This document shows, one piece after another, positions 47,322-60,130 of a stretch of DNA of 64,000 nucleotides (within the stretch, counting starts at the first letter, position 1; each line of letters opens with the position of its first letter). Origin of the DNA: Siphonodentalium dalli (lineage: Eukaryota; Mollusca; Scaphopoda; Gadilida; Siphonodentaliidae); the NCBI GenBank assembly GCA_032622095.1, contig CP136069.1, forward strand, positions 39,844,194-39,908,193, in the 5' to 3' direction. The notes under the pieces were generated by a model. The model searched no databases and was not told where the DNA came from. It worked only from the letters and a program-made list of their open reading frames with translations. Made by a program: the position numbers and the translations under genes.

Positions 47322-48087
47322 CTGTAAATCATAAATAGGATTTTATGAGGCTTTTGCTCATTATGATGTGGTCATTTATCAAATCAACATGGCGGTTTGC
47401 ACTCTAAAATAAACCTAATAATATTTAGTCCGAGAGCCCATAAGGTTTTATTGTCGTCACTCTGACCAAAAGACCCACTTTGTGGCAAATTATATGTAGT
47501 TTACGGAAACCAATTTCTTGCGAGTGGGAAACGCAGCGTTTGGGAGATATATAACATAGAATGATGCCTGGTGAGAGCGAAAAATGTTACTTAAGTGTTG
47601 GGGGAGGGTTAGTAATTTCGAATGTATGCAACATATTTAATGTCAGCTAACACGTTATATATACCGTTTTGTCGGCAATAAGTCATTCTATCTAGTGAAT
47701 AAACACAGAATTAGAATTTCAGCCACTGACCTCGAGTACGAGAGGTCAAAGGTCAAATATATTTTGAAACGCCATTTTTTTTAAATGTCAAATTGGAAAG
47801 TTAGCTTAAGAAATTTTATAATCATCTGTTGGAATCCGTTCTAGTATAATTTTGAACTTTACTGTATACCAGATTCGGATATGTGGAAAGAAAATTAACA
47901 CAGCCGTAATTACAACCATTCAAGATGTCAGCCAAATTGTGCGCCTAAATAGCCAAAAACAGTAAAAATTCATAAGGTCTCTCTGATCGCCGTTATAGTA
48001 AAGATGATGTCACATGCGGTCATGTTGTCATGTTCGATACGTTATGGTAATATACAACCCTTACAAATTAGCCAAAAATCCGACACA

Positions 48088-49010
48088 AAAATCCAATATG
48101 GCGGCCAAGATGGCCGCCGAAATGTGAAAATTTGCTATTTTTCGGACATTTCACCACCTTTCGTTTGTCTCTGTTGGAAAATATTGGCTCCTTGACGCGA
48201 TTTTATACATTTATCGTATAGAAGAATTGTTGGCGAACACATGGGGATAATAATATACATTCCTTGCTGGAAATTTTTGTCCGATATCACGTTTTCCCAA
48301 ATGCCGGTATAATTCGGTCAAAGCCAAAACGACGCTAATAACGCAATGACTGTTTCGAATCATCAATGCATGTTATTGCTATCACAACAAAACCCACGCG
48401 TATATATGTGCAGGAAATACTCGAGCTAGGATTCCTCTTATACCTGAGTTGAGAAATATTCACCCAAAACCAAGATGGCTGCCAAAATGGCCACCAGAAA
48501 TAAAAAATTGCCGAAAATCGCTGATTTGAACATCAGTAACAGTTATTGTCACGAGATCTCCACACATATTGTGAGTTGGGAACACTGAGTCGAAATGTTT
48601 ATATTGCATCCAAATAAAAGTCGCCCAAATCCAAAATGGCGCCCACAATGGTGGACATATTTAGAAAATCACCGAAAATCTCTCATATTCACATCATTGG
48701 GCATTATTGTCAAGACAACTCTACCCATGCTTACAGCTGAGTTGGAAATACTGTGATGAAGTAATTACCTTACATCCCATGCAAGAAATAGTTTTCCAAA
48801 TCTAAGATGGTGGCCAAAATGTCGACCGATATTTGAAAACTCGCCAACATTCCTTTACTTTCTTACGATGGGCGTTATTGTTTCGCGAATTCTACCCACC
48901 ATTACATGCTGATATGGAAAATTGATATGAAGTATTGATTTGAGTTTGGCTATTGGCGTTGGTACTCAAGGTTAAGATGGCAGCTAAACTGGACCCAGAG
49001 ATTGAAAAGA
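48088..49010. repeat. ~165-bp tandem repeats with AAGATGGCNGCC core
   Basis: Units begin near 48095 (weaker), 48472, 48634, 48805 and 48975, each with aagatggcngccaaaatgg-type words followed by ~gaaaatcgccgaaaat and gttattgtcacga. Part of the array lies in the left terminal repeat, and the mirrored copies are at 51395-51970. Confidence 0.75.
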
Positions 49011-49029
49011 AATCATAATATCAATATGT

Positions 49030-51340
49030 ATGGACGAAACTATACACAAACCACTTATTAGTTCAACTTAAAACGTATCAAATTGCATAAAAATGCTCTC
49101 ATCCTTCTGGAAGTACAAAAACCAGCAATTAAAATCGCGATGTGACATTTCGAAATCCATTCGACACTTCGAGCCGATAATGGCCGTAACCGTACACATG
49201 TAGGTGCGCCGAATAGCCATATTAGAACAATTACCTGATAACAGATTATGATTTGCCACGTTCTTAATGATCTGGACCAGTTTCCATTTCTTTGCCTGAT
49301 CAATCTAGGTCCCTCACACCGGCAAAGTATTCAACACTTCCTGGGAGTAGGGTCCCTCTTATCATAACGTTTCAAGCAATTAATTTTCCGGTGTAAAGCT
49401 TAAGATTTTAAATACCTGCGAAATATGGGATTTGGTCGTCATCTTGAACTAGAAAGGCATATGGTCTATAAGTATACAAGCTTACAGGTCATCTCCATGT
49501 ATGTCTTTCTCATATCCCATGTGGATAACCACATGTACACCTGGCGAACTTCCCAGCTAACTAGTCATTTCTCAATAGATGGTTCAACTCACAAACGAAC
49601 GTATTGGAATACGTGGACAACTTCGGCAGTGTTTCAAAGGTAGCTAGCTGTCTCATTCCCTTGACACATGCATATCTGCTACAGAGAAGACCATAATGTA
49701 CCGACTACCCACACTTCTTGATCATGATCCTAAGCAACTTTGTAACGTCCCGCATTTGTCTCGTTAGCAGAGAAGAACAATACTCGCGGTGCTAGTTTGT
49801 AGACAAGCGCCATGACAGTGGGAATGAAATGGGCCACAGCATACACCCCCACATCAGGTGCATGTTTCCGATATAGAATGTCATGTGTTGGTGCTTTTGG
49901 TGTGGTAATATTGGTGTTTCCACATCCGTTTCAAGGGCGTTCTTAATCAACTTGACCAGACATGTAATTTTGTCTGGATAATACTATCCTATCCTCCCCA
50001 GAAGAGTCGGATGGGCTAAATAATGTCTTTATGGAATGAAGGTATGCGTTGTTGTTATCATTTCTCAAGATTAGTGTCAGTATATGGGCGGTATTTTCCA
50101 AGGAACTGTGATGCATTTGTGAGAACAATTTATAGATCGATGGGAATGGATGATGACATTGGTGAACTTGACCGTTATGGTCCTATAGCTTTATAGTAAA
50201 TAACTTTAGAATATAGTAGTTAATATGTCTCATGCAGGACAATTGGCTTTGAATGGCGATGTTACCAAGAAATTAATTGGTGTATCCAACGTAGGTTAAA
50301 CTTAATGCAAGGTCTCACAACCCCCTAGATGTTTTTCGAGTTAAAAATTTCACCCTTGTGGTGATGGCATTGTACTTTCTTGAACCACACCGACCATCAC
50401 CCATCGTGAGTATGACATCAACTATCAAATGCATCGTCCTCAAGACTACATCCCATTCTGGTGGGGCTTATATAGTAGTAGCTAATGGTACAAGCCTGGT
50501 CTATTTGATTAAGAACGGCTTCCAGACGGATTGAAAGATACATTCTTAGCATATAAGGAAAGCAAAGCTACACGAGATCATGTCTAAATCTAAAACATAC
50601 CCAAAGAAGAGGCACAAACTACCACCGTGTGTATTGTCATTATCTGCTTGGATATGTATGGTGAGACGATTGCTGGACGCCACCATGACTGTGTATTGTT
50701 ATTATCTGCTTGGATATGTACGGTGAGACGATTGCTGGAAGCCACAAGGACTGTTATTATGATCACGGTCAAGAAGTGAAAGTATATTATGCAGTATGGT
50801 CTTCTACGTCTTAGCAGAAAGGCATCCGTCAAATGTTAGGCTTTCAGAAATTCGAAGCCATATACAGAAGATATCCGGCTACATCAGTATGTGAATATGT
50901 GAATTGATGAACCATATATTGAGAAGTGGCTGGATGGGTAGATCACCATTTTGTTATCCACATTAAGTTACAAAATCTGAAAAATACGCAGATAGAGACG
51001 TCCTTCTGAAAGCTATTGTAAGCATCGACCGCATAACTTTCTAGTTTATCACACAATATGACGATCAGACCCCATATGTAGTGTCTGAATTATACCATAA
51101 GCTACCACGAATGAAGCTCGTCAAGAATAAGGATAAGAATTCCCATCTTTCGAGACAAACGCGTGAGCTTGACACCGGCATATGTGTTGTTTGAAACGTT
51201 TCGATTAGTGGGACCCTACTGCCAAGAATGGTAGAAAACTGTGTTGGTGTCGACGAGATAGATTAATATGACGAAGAAACGAATGCTGGCCCATATAATG
51301 CTGAAAATGGCAAATCAGAATTAGCTCAGGTACTGTTGTT
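49030..51340. other. Centre of long-TIR element, no recognised gene
   Basis: Only short interrupted frames on both strands were seen. A ~65-bp tandem duplication (gtattgtcattatctgcttg and following) lies at 50628-50757. It may hold a decayed transposase that I cannot identify. Confidence 0.4.
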
Positions 51341-53239
51341 TTGATTCTTGGAAGTCATAATATGAGAGATTTTCTGTGATTTTCTAAATATGTCCATCAT
51401 TGTGGGTGCCATTTTGAATTTGGGCAACTTTTGTTTGGATGAAATATAGGCACAGTTCTTCGACTCAGTGTACCCAACTCACAATAGTAAGCCGGTGTTG
51501 AGTTGTCGTGACAATAACTGTCACTGATGTTAAAATCAGCGATATTCGGCAATATTTCTATTTCTGGTGGCCATTTTAGCCGCCATCTTGGATTTGGGTG
51601 AATATTTCTCAACTCAGGTATAAGAGGAATCCTAGCTCGAGTATCTCCTGCACATATATACGCATGGGTTTTGTTGTGATAGCAATAACATTCATTGATT
51701 CGAAACAGTCATTTCGTTATTAGCGTCGTTTGGCTTTGACCGGATTATACCGGCATTTGAGAAAACGTGATATCGGACAAACATTTCCAGCAAGGAATGT
51801 ATATTATTATCCCCATGTGTTCGCCAACAATTCTTCTATACGATAAATGTATAAAATCACGTCAAGGAGCCAACATTTTCCAACAGAGACAAACGAAAGG
51901 TGGTGAAATGTCAAAAAATAGCAAATTTTCACATTTCGGCGGCCATCTTGGCCGCCATATTGGATTTTTGTGTCGGATTGTTGGCTAATTTGTAAGGGTT
52001 GTATATTACCATAACGTATCGAATGGACAAAATGACCGCATGTGACATCATCTTTACTATAACGGCGATCAAAGAGATCTTATTAATTTTTACTGTTTTT
52101 GGCTATTTCGGCACACATTTTGGCTGACATATTGAATGGTTGCAATTACGGCTGTGTTAATTTTCTTTCCACATATCCGAATCTGGTATATAGTAAAGTT
52201 CAAAATTATACTCGAACGGATTCCAACAGATGATTATAAAATTTCTTAAGCTAACTTTCCAATTTGACATTTAAAAGAAAATGGCGTTTCAAAATATATT
52301 TGACCTTTGACCTCTCGTACTCGAGGTCAGTGGCTGAAATTCTAATTCTGTGTTTATTCACTAGATAGAATGACTTATTGCCAACAAAATGGTATATATA
52401 ACGTGTTAGCTGACATCACATATGATGCATACATTCGAAATTACTAACCCTCCCCCAACACTTAAGTAACATGTTTCGCTCTCACCAGGCATCATTCTAT
52501 GTTAAATATCTCCCAAACGCCGCGTTTCCCACTCGCAAGAAATTGGTTTCCGTAAACTACATATAATTTGCCACAAAATGAGCAGAGTGGGTCTTTTGGT
52601 CAGAGTGACGACAATAAAACCTTATGGGCTCTCGGACTAATTCGCTTTTGAATTTTTTCCGGTATCGAAATTAGGTTGATAAATACAAGAACTACCTTTC
52701 TATGAGCATTATATGCCCCAAAAAGAGAAATTGTAGTCATAAAAAATATAGCCCGAACACAATGTATATGGGACACATACAAGAAAGGTGCCATATTTAA
52801 TGTATTCATCGGAATTCTGAAATCAGAAACGAAACTAACTCAAACTATTATAAAAAATTCACATACGTACTGCTTTCTCTTTGTTTTAATCATAAAAATT
52901 ATTTAGTACCATAAAAGTTTCAGAGCAACGTCAGCTCTAGATTTTCTTCCCATTGTCTACATTTGCAATTTTATGTGATCGCTGACTAAAACATAGACCA
53001 GCACAAACAAAACAATCTCAAATTTATCAAAAAATATAAGAAACAAAACACGTATTTTCAGCGTTATATCTGGTTATATCAAAGAATTTGTTCATAAATA
53101 TTCTGCATATGTATGTTTTGAGATACCTCTTACCAAATTAGGCATACACTAGGGGATTACACTTCAAAAATGACGGGTAACAAACAAGAACATTGTGTGA
53201 AGAATTAGTTCAAGCTGATAATAAACATGCTTGATTGTG

Positions 53240-53440
53240 AATTATTAGTGCCTTTAAGTCATTTGAGGACAACAGCACCTATCCCGTGACATTTCCCGTG
53301 TCTTGTTACCTCTGTGGACCAACTTTCCCATACATTTTCTGAGCTGATAATAATCACTCTTTATTAACATGCAATTTATCAGTCACCCTTTAAGTCATCT
53401 GAGGTCACCTATCCCATGACATTCCCTTGTCCATGAGATC
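53240..53440. repeat. Relative of the 31.2-32.1 kb CTCTTTATT repeat
   Basis: It shares gtgcctttaagtcatttgag, cacctatcccgtgacatt and ataatcactctttatt in the same order as the array at 31190-32110. Confidence 0.65.
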
Positions 53441-53455
53441 AATGTGTACCAATCG

Positions 53456-53564
53456 GTGATAGCTTTCCAATGAATGGCGACAAGACATATTTCTGACTAA
53501 ATCCTGAAAAATTTCCCTGTAATTCTGCTGTGGTTAATGGGTCCATATACTTTGGGTATTACTG
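53456..53564. mobile_element. CAGTAATG MITE, half copy
   Basis: Only the right arm (from gatagctttccaatgaatgg to gtattactg, then TA) is present; the left arm is lost. Confidence 0.75.
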
Positions 53565-53726
53565 TATATTGAGATGTCCCTCAACAATAAAGGGCAATGA
53601 TCTGCAATGATGATCAGAAATAAAGAGTGTAAATCTCACATATATTTTAAACTGATAAATATTTATGACTCTTTATTGCCATAATATTATCCTAAATTGA
53701 GGTTCCAATGAGTCATGCCCATTTAA

Positions 53727-53976
53727 CCCTTTCTATACAGAATGAATTCTCCCATTCATTTATAATGGTCTACTTTGGAATGGTCTATTATTCATTTGGA
53801 GGGTTGTTCAGGTAAAAACAAAAACCAGAGCACAGACTAACAAAAAAGATAATACAAGTGCAGAAGGATTCTATTCATTGGTGGGAAATGTTGAGATAAT
53901 AAATTTGTTGAACTTATAGATCTGAACATTCCTAAGGGAACTACTTGCCACCGAGTATATTTTAGTAAAGAAAGGT
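53727..53976. mobile_element. CCCTTTCTTTACTAAA MITE, copy 2
   Basis: TTAA at 53723-53726 and 53977-53980. The left end is mutated (CCCTTTCTATACAG); the right end is TTTAGTAAAGAAAGGT. Interior matches the copy at 33559-33782. Confidence 0.8.
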
Positions 53977-53999
53977 TTAATTAATTGGAATTGCCTAGG

Positions 54000-54545
54000 A
54001 AGTTTGTTTTTTATCAGGGGACATGGCAGATCAATTTACAATAAGAAATTTAGACAAAAATGGGTTAAAATGCATGCTTAAGTTTGACAGACGGTTACAT
54101 CTGGGTCAACATTACAGTGTTTTTCGCAAAATTTCATATCTCCAGTCATGGAAGGGTTAACATGTACTTGTTGATGATTGTTATTTCAGACTTTTCTAAA
54201 ATTTATGTTACTTGTATGAACCCACTTTGAAGGCCTTGATTACCTTTAAACGAGCCATGAAGTAAGATGATAAAGTTGTGGTCCCCAAAACCCCTAAAAA
54301 TAGGTGAAATTTTTAGCACATAAATAAGCACATAATATCTTCAGTAATAATTGAAGTAATGCTATGTGCTTATTTGTTAGGGAACTATTTGGAACAACAA
54401 AGGTGATTTCAAGGTGGGAAATAATTTACCCATTCAATTGAAATCACCAAGGAAGTTGTTTGTTTATCAGGTGACATGGCAGATCTATTTCAGATATGAC
54501 ATTTAGACAAAAATGTGTTAAAAGGTATGCTTAAATTTGACAGAT
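54000..54545. repeat. Direct duplication, ~440-bp spacing
   Basis: Two copies of a ~130-bp stretch (near 54000 and 54438) share aggaagtttgttt/aggaagttgtttg, gacatggcagatc, atttagacaaaaatg and tatgcttaaatttgacag in order. Confidence 0.7.
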
Positions 54546-54709
54546 GCCAAGTTCTGTGTCAACATTAGAATTATATATAAATTATTTGAAAAGATTGAGG
54601 TAGTTGACACAGGGTGAAGGGACATGCAAACTGCAGTCCGACCACCCTACCCGGCCTTCGGCCGGAAACGACCCAACAACAGGTAGTTGACACAGTAATG
54701 TCACCTTAC

Positions 54710-54915
54710 CTTAAGACGGGGAATGTAGAGTTGCTCCCTTTACACTTGGCGGATATAAGGAATCTGTTTGTCTGTTCTTCTAATATTTGAGGATATCGGG
54801 ACTCTGTTCTATTTATGTCAATAACTGATTCAATCAGCTGCTGTTGATCACCGCCCACACTGCTAATATTATACTGATATAGAAATCAATCAATAATTGA
54901 TGTAGAGGCCCTGAC
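54710..54915 (-). other. Candidate 5'-UTR exon of ASS1
   Basis: A strong donor (AAG|GTAAGG) ends a candidate exon at 54710, on the strand and side expected for an ASS1 leader exon. The first coding exon needs such a partner because it starts with a splice acceptor. The right limit is guessed from the TATA-like box upstream. No transcript evidence is available. Confidence 0.35.
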
Positions 54916-54942
54916 AGAAAAATACATCGACAGGATGTTTTG

Positions 54943-54950
54943 TTTATATA
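54943..54950 (-). promoter_or_regulatory. TATA-box candidate for ASS1 promoter
   Basis: The minus strand reads TATATAAA, about 30 bp ahead of the proposed start of the leader exon. AT-rich DNA gives many such hits, so support comes only from position. Confidence 0.25.
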
Positions 54951-55069
54951 CCACTCAAAACGACCCCTAATTATTCCTTTTTTCTTAGATAAATAAACGA
55001 TATGATATTGATCTTCCACCATTCCTACTTGTAAAAATTACTATAACACCCAAGCTAGGGCTAGACCTA

Positions 55070-55282
55070 CAGTAATGCCCTGAATAATTGACTCCTCAAC
55101 CACAGCAGAATTATGGGTAACTTTTCAGGATTTAGTCAGAAATATGGCTTGTTGCCATTCATCGGAAAGCTCTCAGCAAGAGCTTTCTGATGAATGGCAA
55201 CAAGCCATATTTCCGACTAAATCCTGAAAAGTTACCCATAATTCTGCTGTGGTTGAGGAGTTGATTATTTAGGGCATTACTG
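55070..55282. mobile_element. CAGTAATG MITE, copy 4
   Basis: Complete palindrome with TA flanks; the arms are almost perfectly complementary. Confidence 0.9.
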
Positions 55283-55317
55283 TACTAGTAAATAACCTTC
55301 ATACATCTTATGAATGG

Positions 55318-55567
55318 ATTAGCCAAACTCTTTCTTTACTAAGAACTCATTTACAAGTACCCTTAGGAAATATTTAAATATAAATAAGTTCAACAAATGC
55401 CAAGGCCATTTGGTGAATATTTCCCAACAATGAATAAGAATCGTTCTGTCCTTGAATTTTTTTTTTGCCTGGCTGTCATCTGCTGACATTTCCTAAACAT
55501 CCTTCCAGATTAATTATAGACCATTCCAATCCATACTTTTATAACTTTTAGTAAGGAAAGGTTTTAG
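55318..55567. mobile_element. CCCTTTCTTTACTAAA MITE, copy 3 (inverted, decayed)
   Basis: Ends ctctttctttactaa and ttagtaaggaaagg are mutated, TTAA is no longer exact. The interior is in reverse orientation relative to the other copies (acccttaggaa against ttcctaaggg). Confidence 0.65.
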
Positions 55568-55743
55568 CATACAGGTAGAACAAATAACATGGCTTATTCT
55601 CAATATTTTGTCACGCAATTGAGATATCAGTGTTCCATCACACTGAAATGTCAAAATGGTATTGTTATCATAATTCACTATTATGTCATCTTCAAAGGAA
55701 TTGAGTGGTAATTTCAGAATGTAAATTCTTTTAAGCTATTTAA

Positions 55744-56113
55744 CCCTTTACCCAACAAACCGGCCAAAACAAGCTTCAACAGCCTAAAATATCTTGGGTC
55801 TGTCTCAATAAAACCATACAAATATGGATATCATTGGAACCGGCTCATTGACCACATTGTGATGGTTACAGTTATGCCCTGTGCCAATGCATTCTCTTAT
55901 ATATGCGAGTCGACCATAGGTCGCCTCGCATATATAAGAGAATGCATTGGCCTAAAAAAACACTTTTTACCATTTTTTCTTACATTCTTTAACAATTTTA
56001 TAATTTTTAATGTGTTAAGCCAATGCATTCTCTTATATATGCGAGGCGACCTATGGTCGACTCGCATATATAAGAGAATGCATTGGCACAGGGCCCTTCT
56101 GTTGGGTAAAGGG
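55744..56113. mobile_element. TTAA-flanked MITE with nested palindromes, copy 1
   Basis: TIRs CCCTTTACCCAACA and TGTTGGGTAAAGGG are bordered by TTAA (55740-55743 and 56114-56117), a piggyBac-type signature. Inside are two inverted ~67-bp palindromes (gccaatgcattctcttata to tataagagaatgcattggc) separated by a T-rich spacer, so the element can form both single and paired hairpins. Confidence 0.9.
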
Positions 56114-56149
56114 TTAAAATAAAAGGTCGCTGACCTCGTAACTCCCAAA

Positions 56150-56830
56150 AAGGTGGCTTTTTAGTAAGGATAGCTTTTTTAAAAGTTATAATAACTCTGT
56201 CAAAAATCATCGGACAATGACCAACTTAAAACTTGGCCTTTGTCTTCTGAAATTAGAACCACGTAACAAATATTGAGAGATTCAGTTGAATTTAAAAACA
56301 ATCAGATAACTAAAAGTAAAGTATTCATCGAGAAACCAAAATAATTGACAAATTTTAAGTTGACAAGGACCATAACTCTCCCAAAAATGGCTGGACCAAA
56401 CCCAGATTCGAACTTGCCCTGTATCTTCATGTGGTTAATCCACAAACCAAATTTTTAAAAAATCAGGTTACAAAAACTAAAGTTATCATCCAAAAACCAA
56501 AATAATTGGCAAATTCTAAGTCGACAAGGACTATAACTCTGGGAAAAATGGGCAGACCGAATCCATATTGGAACTGGACCTATATATTGAGATCATATTT
56601 GGAGCTGATAACTCCATATTCCAAATTTGGTTCTGATCCGATTACACAAACTAAAGTTATCATCCGGAAACCTCAAAAGGACAAAAGTTGAAAAGGGGCC
56701 ATAACTCTGGCAAATATGGCGGACAGAACCCATATTCGAACTTGACCTGTATAAACTCACATACCAAATTTGGTTTCGATCCGATAGCCCAAAATAAAGT
56801 TCTCATCCAGAAATTTCCCGAATGAATGGC
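56150..56830. repeat. Second copy of the 34.4-kb dispersed repeat
   Basis: It shares the ordered blocks listed for 34395-34930 and ends in the same ccaaatttggtttcgatccg ... ggacactggct phrase. Internally expanded. Confidence 0.7.
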
Positions 56831-57337
56831 GGACACTGGCTAAATAGTCACCCATAAAAATTCAGAGAAATTTTTTTGTTGAGAAAACTAATTAATTATC
56901 AGTTGACTACATAACAAATTATTATTACATATGCCAATCTCTGGTCTATAATAAAGTACCAGAAAGCAAAATAACTTCATGTTGTGGCTATTGCACTTTA
57001 TAATAAGCGCAATTGAATTGCATTTGTGAGGGGTTGAGAAAATGCACCTAAGCGTAATTGTTATGTTTAAAGATGGTCTATCTCTTGCGGGCTACAAACA
57101 CCTATCTTATGAATAAACCAGATAAAACTGAAGATGGAGTATATTATTTGTCCATTTTAAAGGTATAATACAGTGGTTTATTTTGATCGTAATTCACGTT
57201 AAATTTCTTAGATGATCTGCAATTTTCCTTGATTGAGGGTGTTACCAAGAAAGAGTTAAACTTCTCTTCATTTCAGTTAGTGTTCTATATGTGCCAAATA
57301 TGTATCTTATGGTCAACCAAACCAACATATACTTAAT

Positions 57338-57460
57338 ATTTGGAGATATCTTAAAATATTTAGAGATCTCTTTAAATATTTAGAGATATCTTCAAATATA
57401 TAGAGATATCTCAAAATCATTTAAAGATATCTTCAAAGATATCTTCAAATACTTGAAGTA
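57338..57460. repeat. ~21-bp AT-rich minisatellite
   Basis: Units of the type aaatatttagagatatcttc repeat about six times with small changes. Confidence 0.75.
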
Positions 57461-57468
57461 GATATGTA

Positions 57469-57653
57469 CACTGATGCCCTAAATAATCGACTCCTTAACC
57501 ACAGCAGAATTATGGGTAACTTTTCAGGATTTAGTCAGAAATATGGCTTGTTGCCATGCGATGAAAGGCAACAAGCCATATTTCTTACTAAATCCTGAAA
57601 AATTACCCATAATTCTTCTGTGGTTAAGGAGTCGATTATTTAGGGCATTACTG
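57469..57653. mobile_element. CAGTAATG MITE, copy 5 (shortened)
   Basis: Both ends are present (left end mutated to CACTGATG), but the centre of the palindrome is shortened to ~185 bp. Confidence 0.85.
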
Positions 57654-58894
57654 TATATATATAAAAGAATAGGATCTGTCTATCTGTTGGTCTGTTCGCG
57701 ATATTTCTCCCGGAGACCTGGACCGATTTCAACAAAATTTGGTACAGTGAATAGCCACTGAATACCCTGGCAGATGTTATGACGATATTACTTTTAAAAA
57801 AAAATTATTTAAAAAAACATTTTATAAATTAGTTCAATCTAAAAAAATACTTTGTAAATTTAAAGGTACTCAATCCAATCAGCCAGCTCCCATATCATTA
57901 AGTTACAACAACAACATTTTATTATCGTCATAATACTAATTATATATGTCTAACAGAACCATTTCGCCAAGAAAATTCAAAATCGAGCAGATAGTATTTT
58001 TATTATTATTATATAAAAAAAATCGCGGAAGTATCCGAAGTGTAAGTCACACGACCAATCAGCTCCATCGACGCAGTAAGTTAATTGATTTGCTTACCGG
58101 TGACAGCGGTGGGTGGAGCTTGAAATAATTGCGCCAATCGCGTAACAAGTTAATAAATTACGTATACAAATATATATCACAGTCGCCGGTTAATTACCTT
58201 TATACGATAAGTAGCGATCATAAAACTGTTTGAATGTGCTAGAATGTTAGATTATATAACGAATAATGGTGGCTAAAATGTACTTTGAAGCGATAAAAGT
58301 TGTGTGAAATGAGATTAATTTATACAGAAATGCAATGAGCGAGCGGAATTCGAGCGAAACTAAATTGAACTGTTTCTGAAAGAATGCAAGTTGGGCGTTG
58401 GCTTCTTCGTTGTATGGTACACATTTCGGAAGCTAGTTTATACACTAGTCTCATTCCGTTGTGCGATATAGGGGTACAATTAAACACAAATGGGGTTTGA
58501 TTAAACAGGTGATGGTTATTATACTGGTACATGCATCATGATGGCTTATATTCGTCACAATAATGTTCCTGTCTGTTTCTTCTCACGAAACATTTTGTGT
58601 GGAGAAGTGCACGACTGCGAACCGTTTGCTAAAATCCTTCCAGTCAAGATACGATCAGTGCGTAAACAAAAGAATTAACTCGAATACATAACAGACTGTC
58701 GAAACTACAATAATTATTAATTAGGCATGCGCTTTGGCATAACAACATTTTTTTTAAATTGAAGGCTAGCCGGGCTTTGTTTTCAGTTTGTGTTTGTTGT
58801 TCGTTTTTTTTTTCCGTTTTATTTTATGTTTTGATGGCAGATATTGACTTTCTAGAGAGGAAGTTTTTAATTGTTATTAGCCTAGAAAAATACA

Positions 58895-59085
58895 ATGATT
58901 GCCTCTAATAAAGAGCGTCCATGTTTTTGTCGCGTTAGACAATAAAGAGTGTCCTCAATTAAGAACGTGATCTATTTCGAGATGTCATGGGTGATTTTGT
59001 ATGTGGTATTGTGACATTTATATATAAAGAGCGGCCATGCTTCCGTCTCTCAAAAGCGATAGACAATAAAGAGCTTTCTAAATTG
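58895..59085. repeat. AATAAAGAGCG repeat cluster
   Basis: aataaagagcgtcc, aataaagagtgtcc, ataaagagcggcc and aataaagagcttt lie within 170 bp, two of them in a ~125-bp duplicated block (ccatgttt...gcgttagacaataaagag and ccatgctt...gcgatagacaataaagag). Confidence 0.75.
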
Positions 59086-60130
59086 CGAACTGTGTTGTCT
59101 TTTTGGAGGTACTTAATAATGGTGATCTGTATTTGGCATGGTGACATTCGAATATTTGAATAATTGAGAACTTGGAAATAACTTACAACGAACAACAAAT
59201 GAAACACCTGATAGATAGTTCCGCCTGGTGTTTTATAACATTTGGGAGCTTCTTATGACAAAGTTAATGCGATAGTCTGCTGCCATGCATTATTACCACT
59301 CACTATGGATCCATTGTATAGTGCAAACAATTTCGCCGGTTGACACTGCATGATGAATAGTCACTGAATGACTCTCAAATTTAGCACTATAGTAGGATTG
59401 ATTCAACAAACCAAACACGCGACGGCATGTCATCAATTTCTGCAAAAACAACTATCAGATGCGATACTAATAACTTTATTAATGATCTGCTATACGGTAA
59501 TGACTTCCAAAGTGAACCACGCTATCTTAATTTACTGAAATAACTCATCGCATAGCGATGCAATCTATATATACACCGAGCGCGCACACAGAATTTGCAT
59601 TTTATTATCGGCTGACTACGATTACGTAATCGTAGTCGGCACAATATAAACTCCGGCTCCGAATCTGTGTTTTTAATTTGTTCGCCCACAACTACGTCAT
59701 TCGTAGTTTAATCACGGAAATCTCCGAATATCGGTGATGGTATTATTTATTAATTTCTCGGCTTATTTATTATGCGATCGGAATGGAACTTGGGTCATTT
59801 TAATCACAACAGGTAGGGCTTTCCAATTGCGTTTGGTAGTTTCTAGACCGAATAAATCCTTTAAGAAAAACAAAATAATGCTAACCACTGTCAACTATGG
59901 TCTAAAATTTCCCAAAACGTGTTATTTATCAAAATGTTGTTCAACAAAATTTGGCCTATTGTCAACATAAAGCCACTTGATTTAAGAATTATCCACCTTC
60001 ATCTGCAATTAGGTAGGTTTGACAAATATTTTCCAGGCGGAAAAAAGTACATATCTCGAGAAATAACAGATTTCAAAAACAGATATCTGATCACTCTGAG
60101 CTTTGATGAGTGGGTTCCTTGACTTGAATC

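Larger units (their letters stand above)
47428..52637. mobile_element. 5.2-kb DNA transposon-like element with ~1.27-kb terminal inverted repeats
   Basis: The ends GTCCGAGAGCCCATAAGG and CCTTATGGGCTCTCGGAC are inverted and flanked by TA (47426-47427 and 52638-52639). The arms (47428-~48700 and ~51365-52637) stay alignable throughout. The centre (~48.7-51.4 kb) has no intact transposase. It lies in the presumed first intron of ASS1. Superfamily is undetermined: TA duplication suggests Tc1/mariner-like, but arms this long are unusual there. Confidence 0.85.

Noticed and set aside
55859-56210. ORFs of 67-87 codons
   Set aside because: They are read-throughs of the palindromic MITE at 55744-56113.
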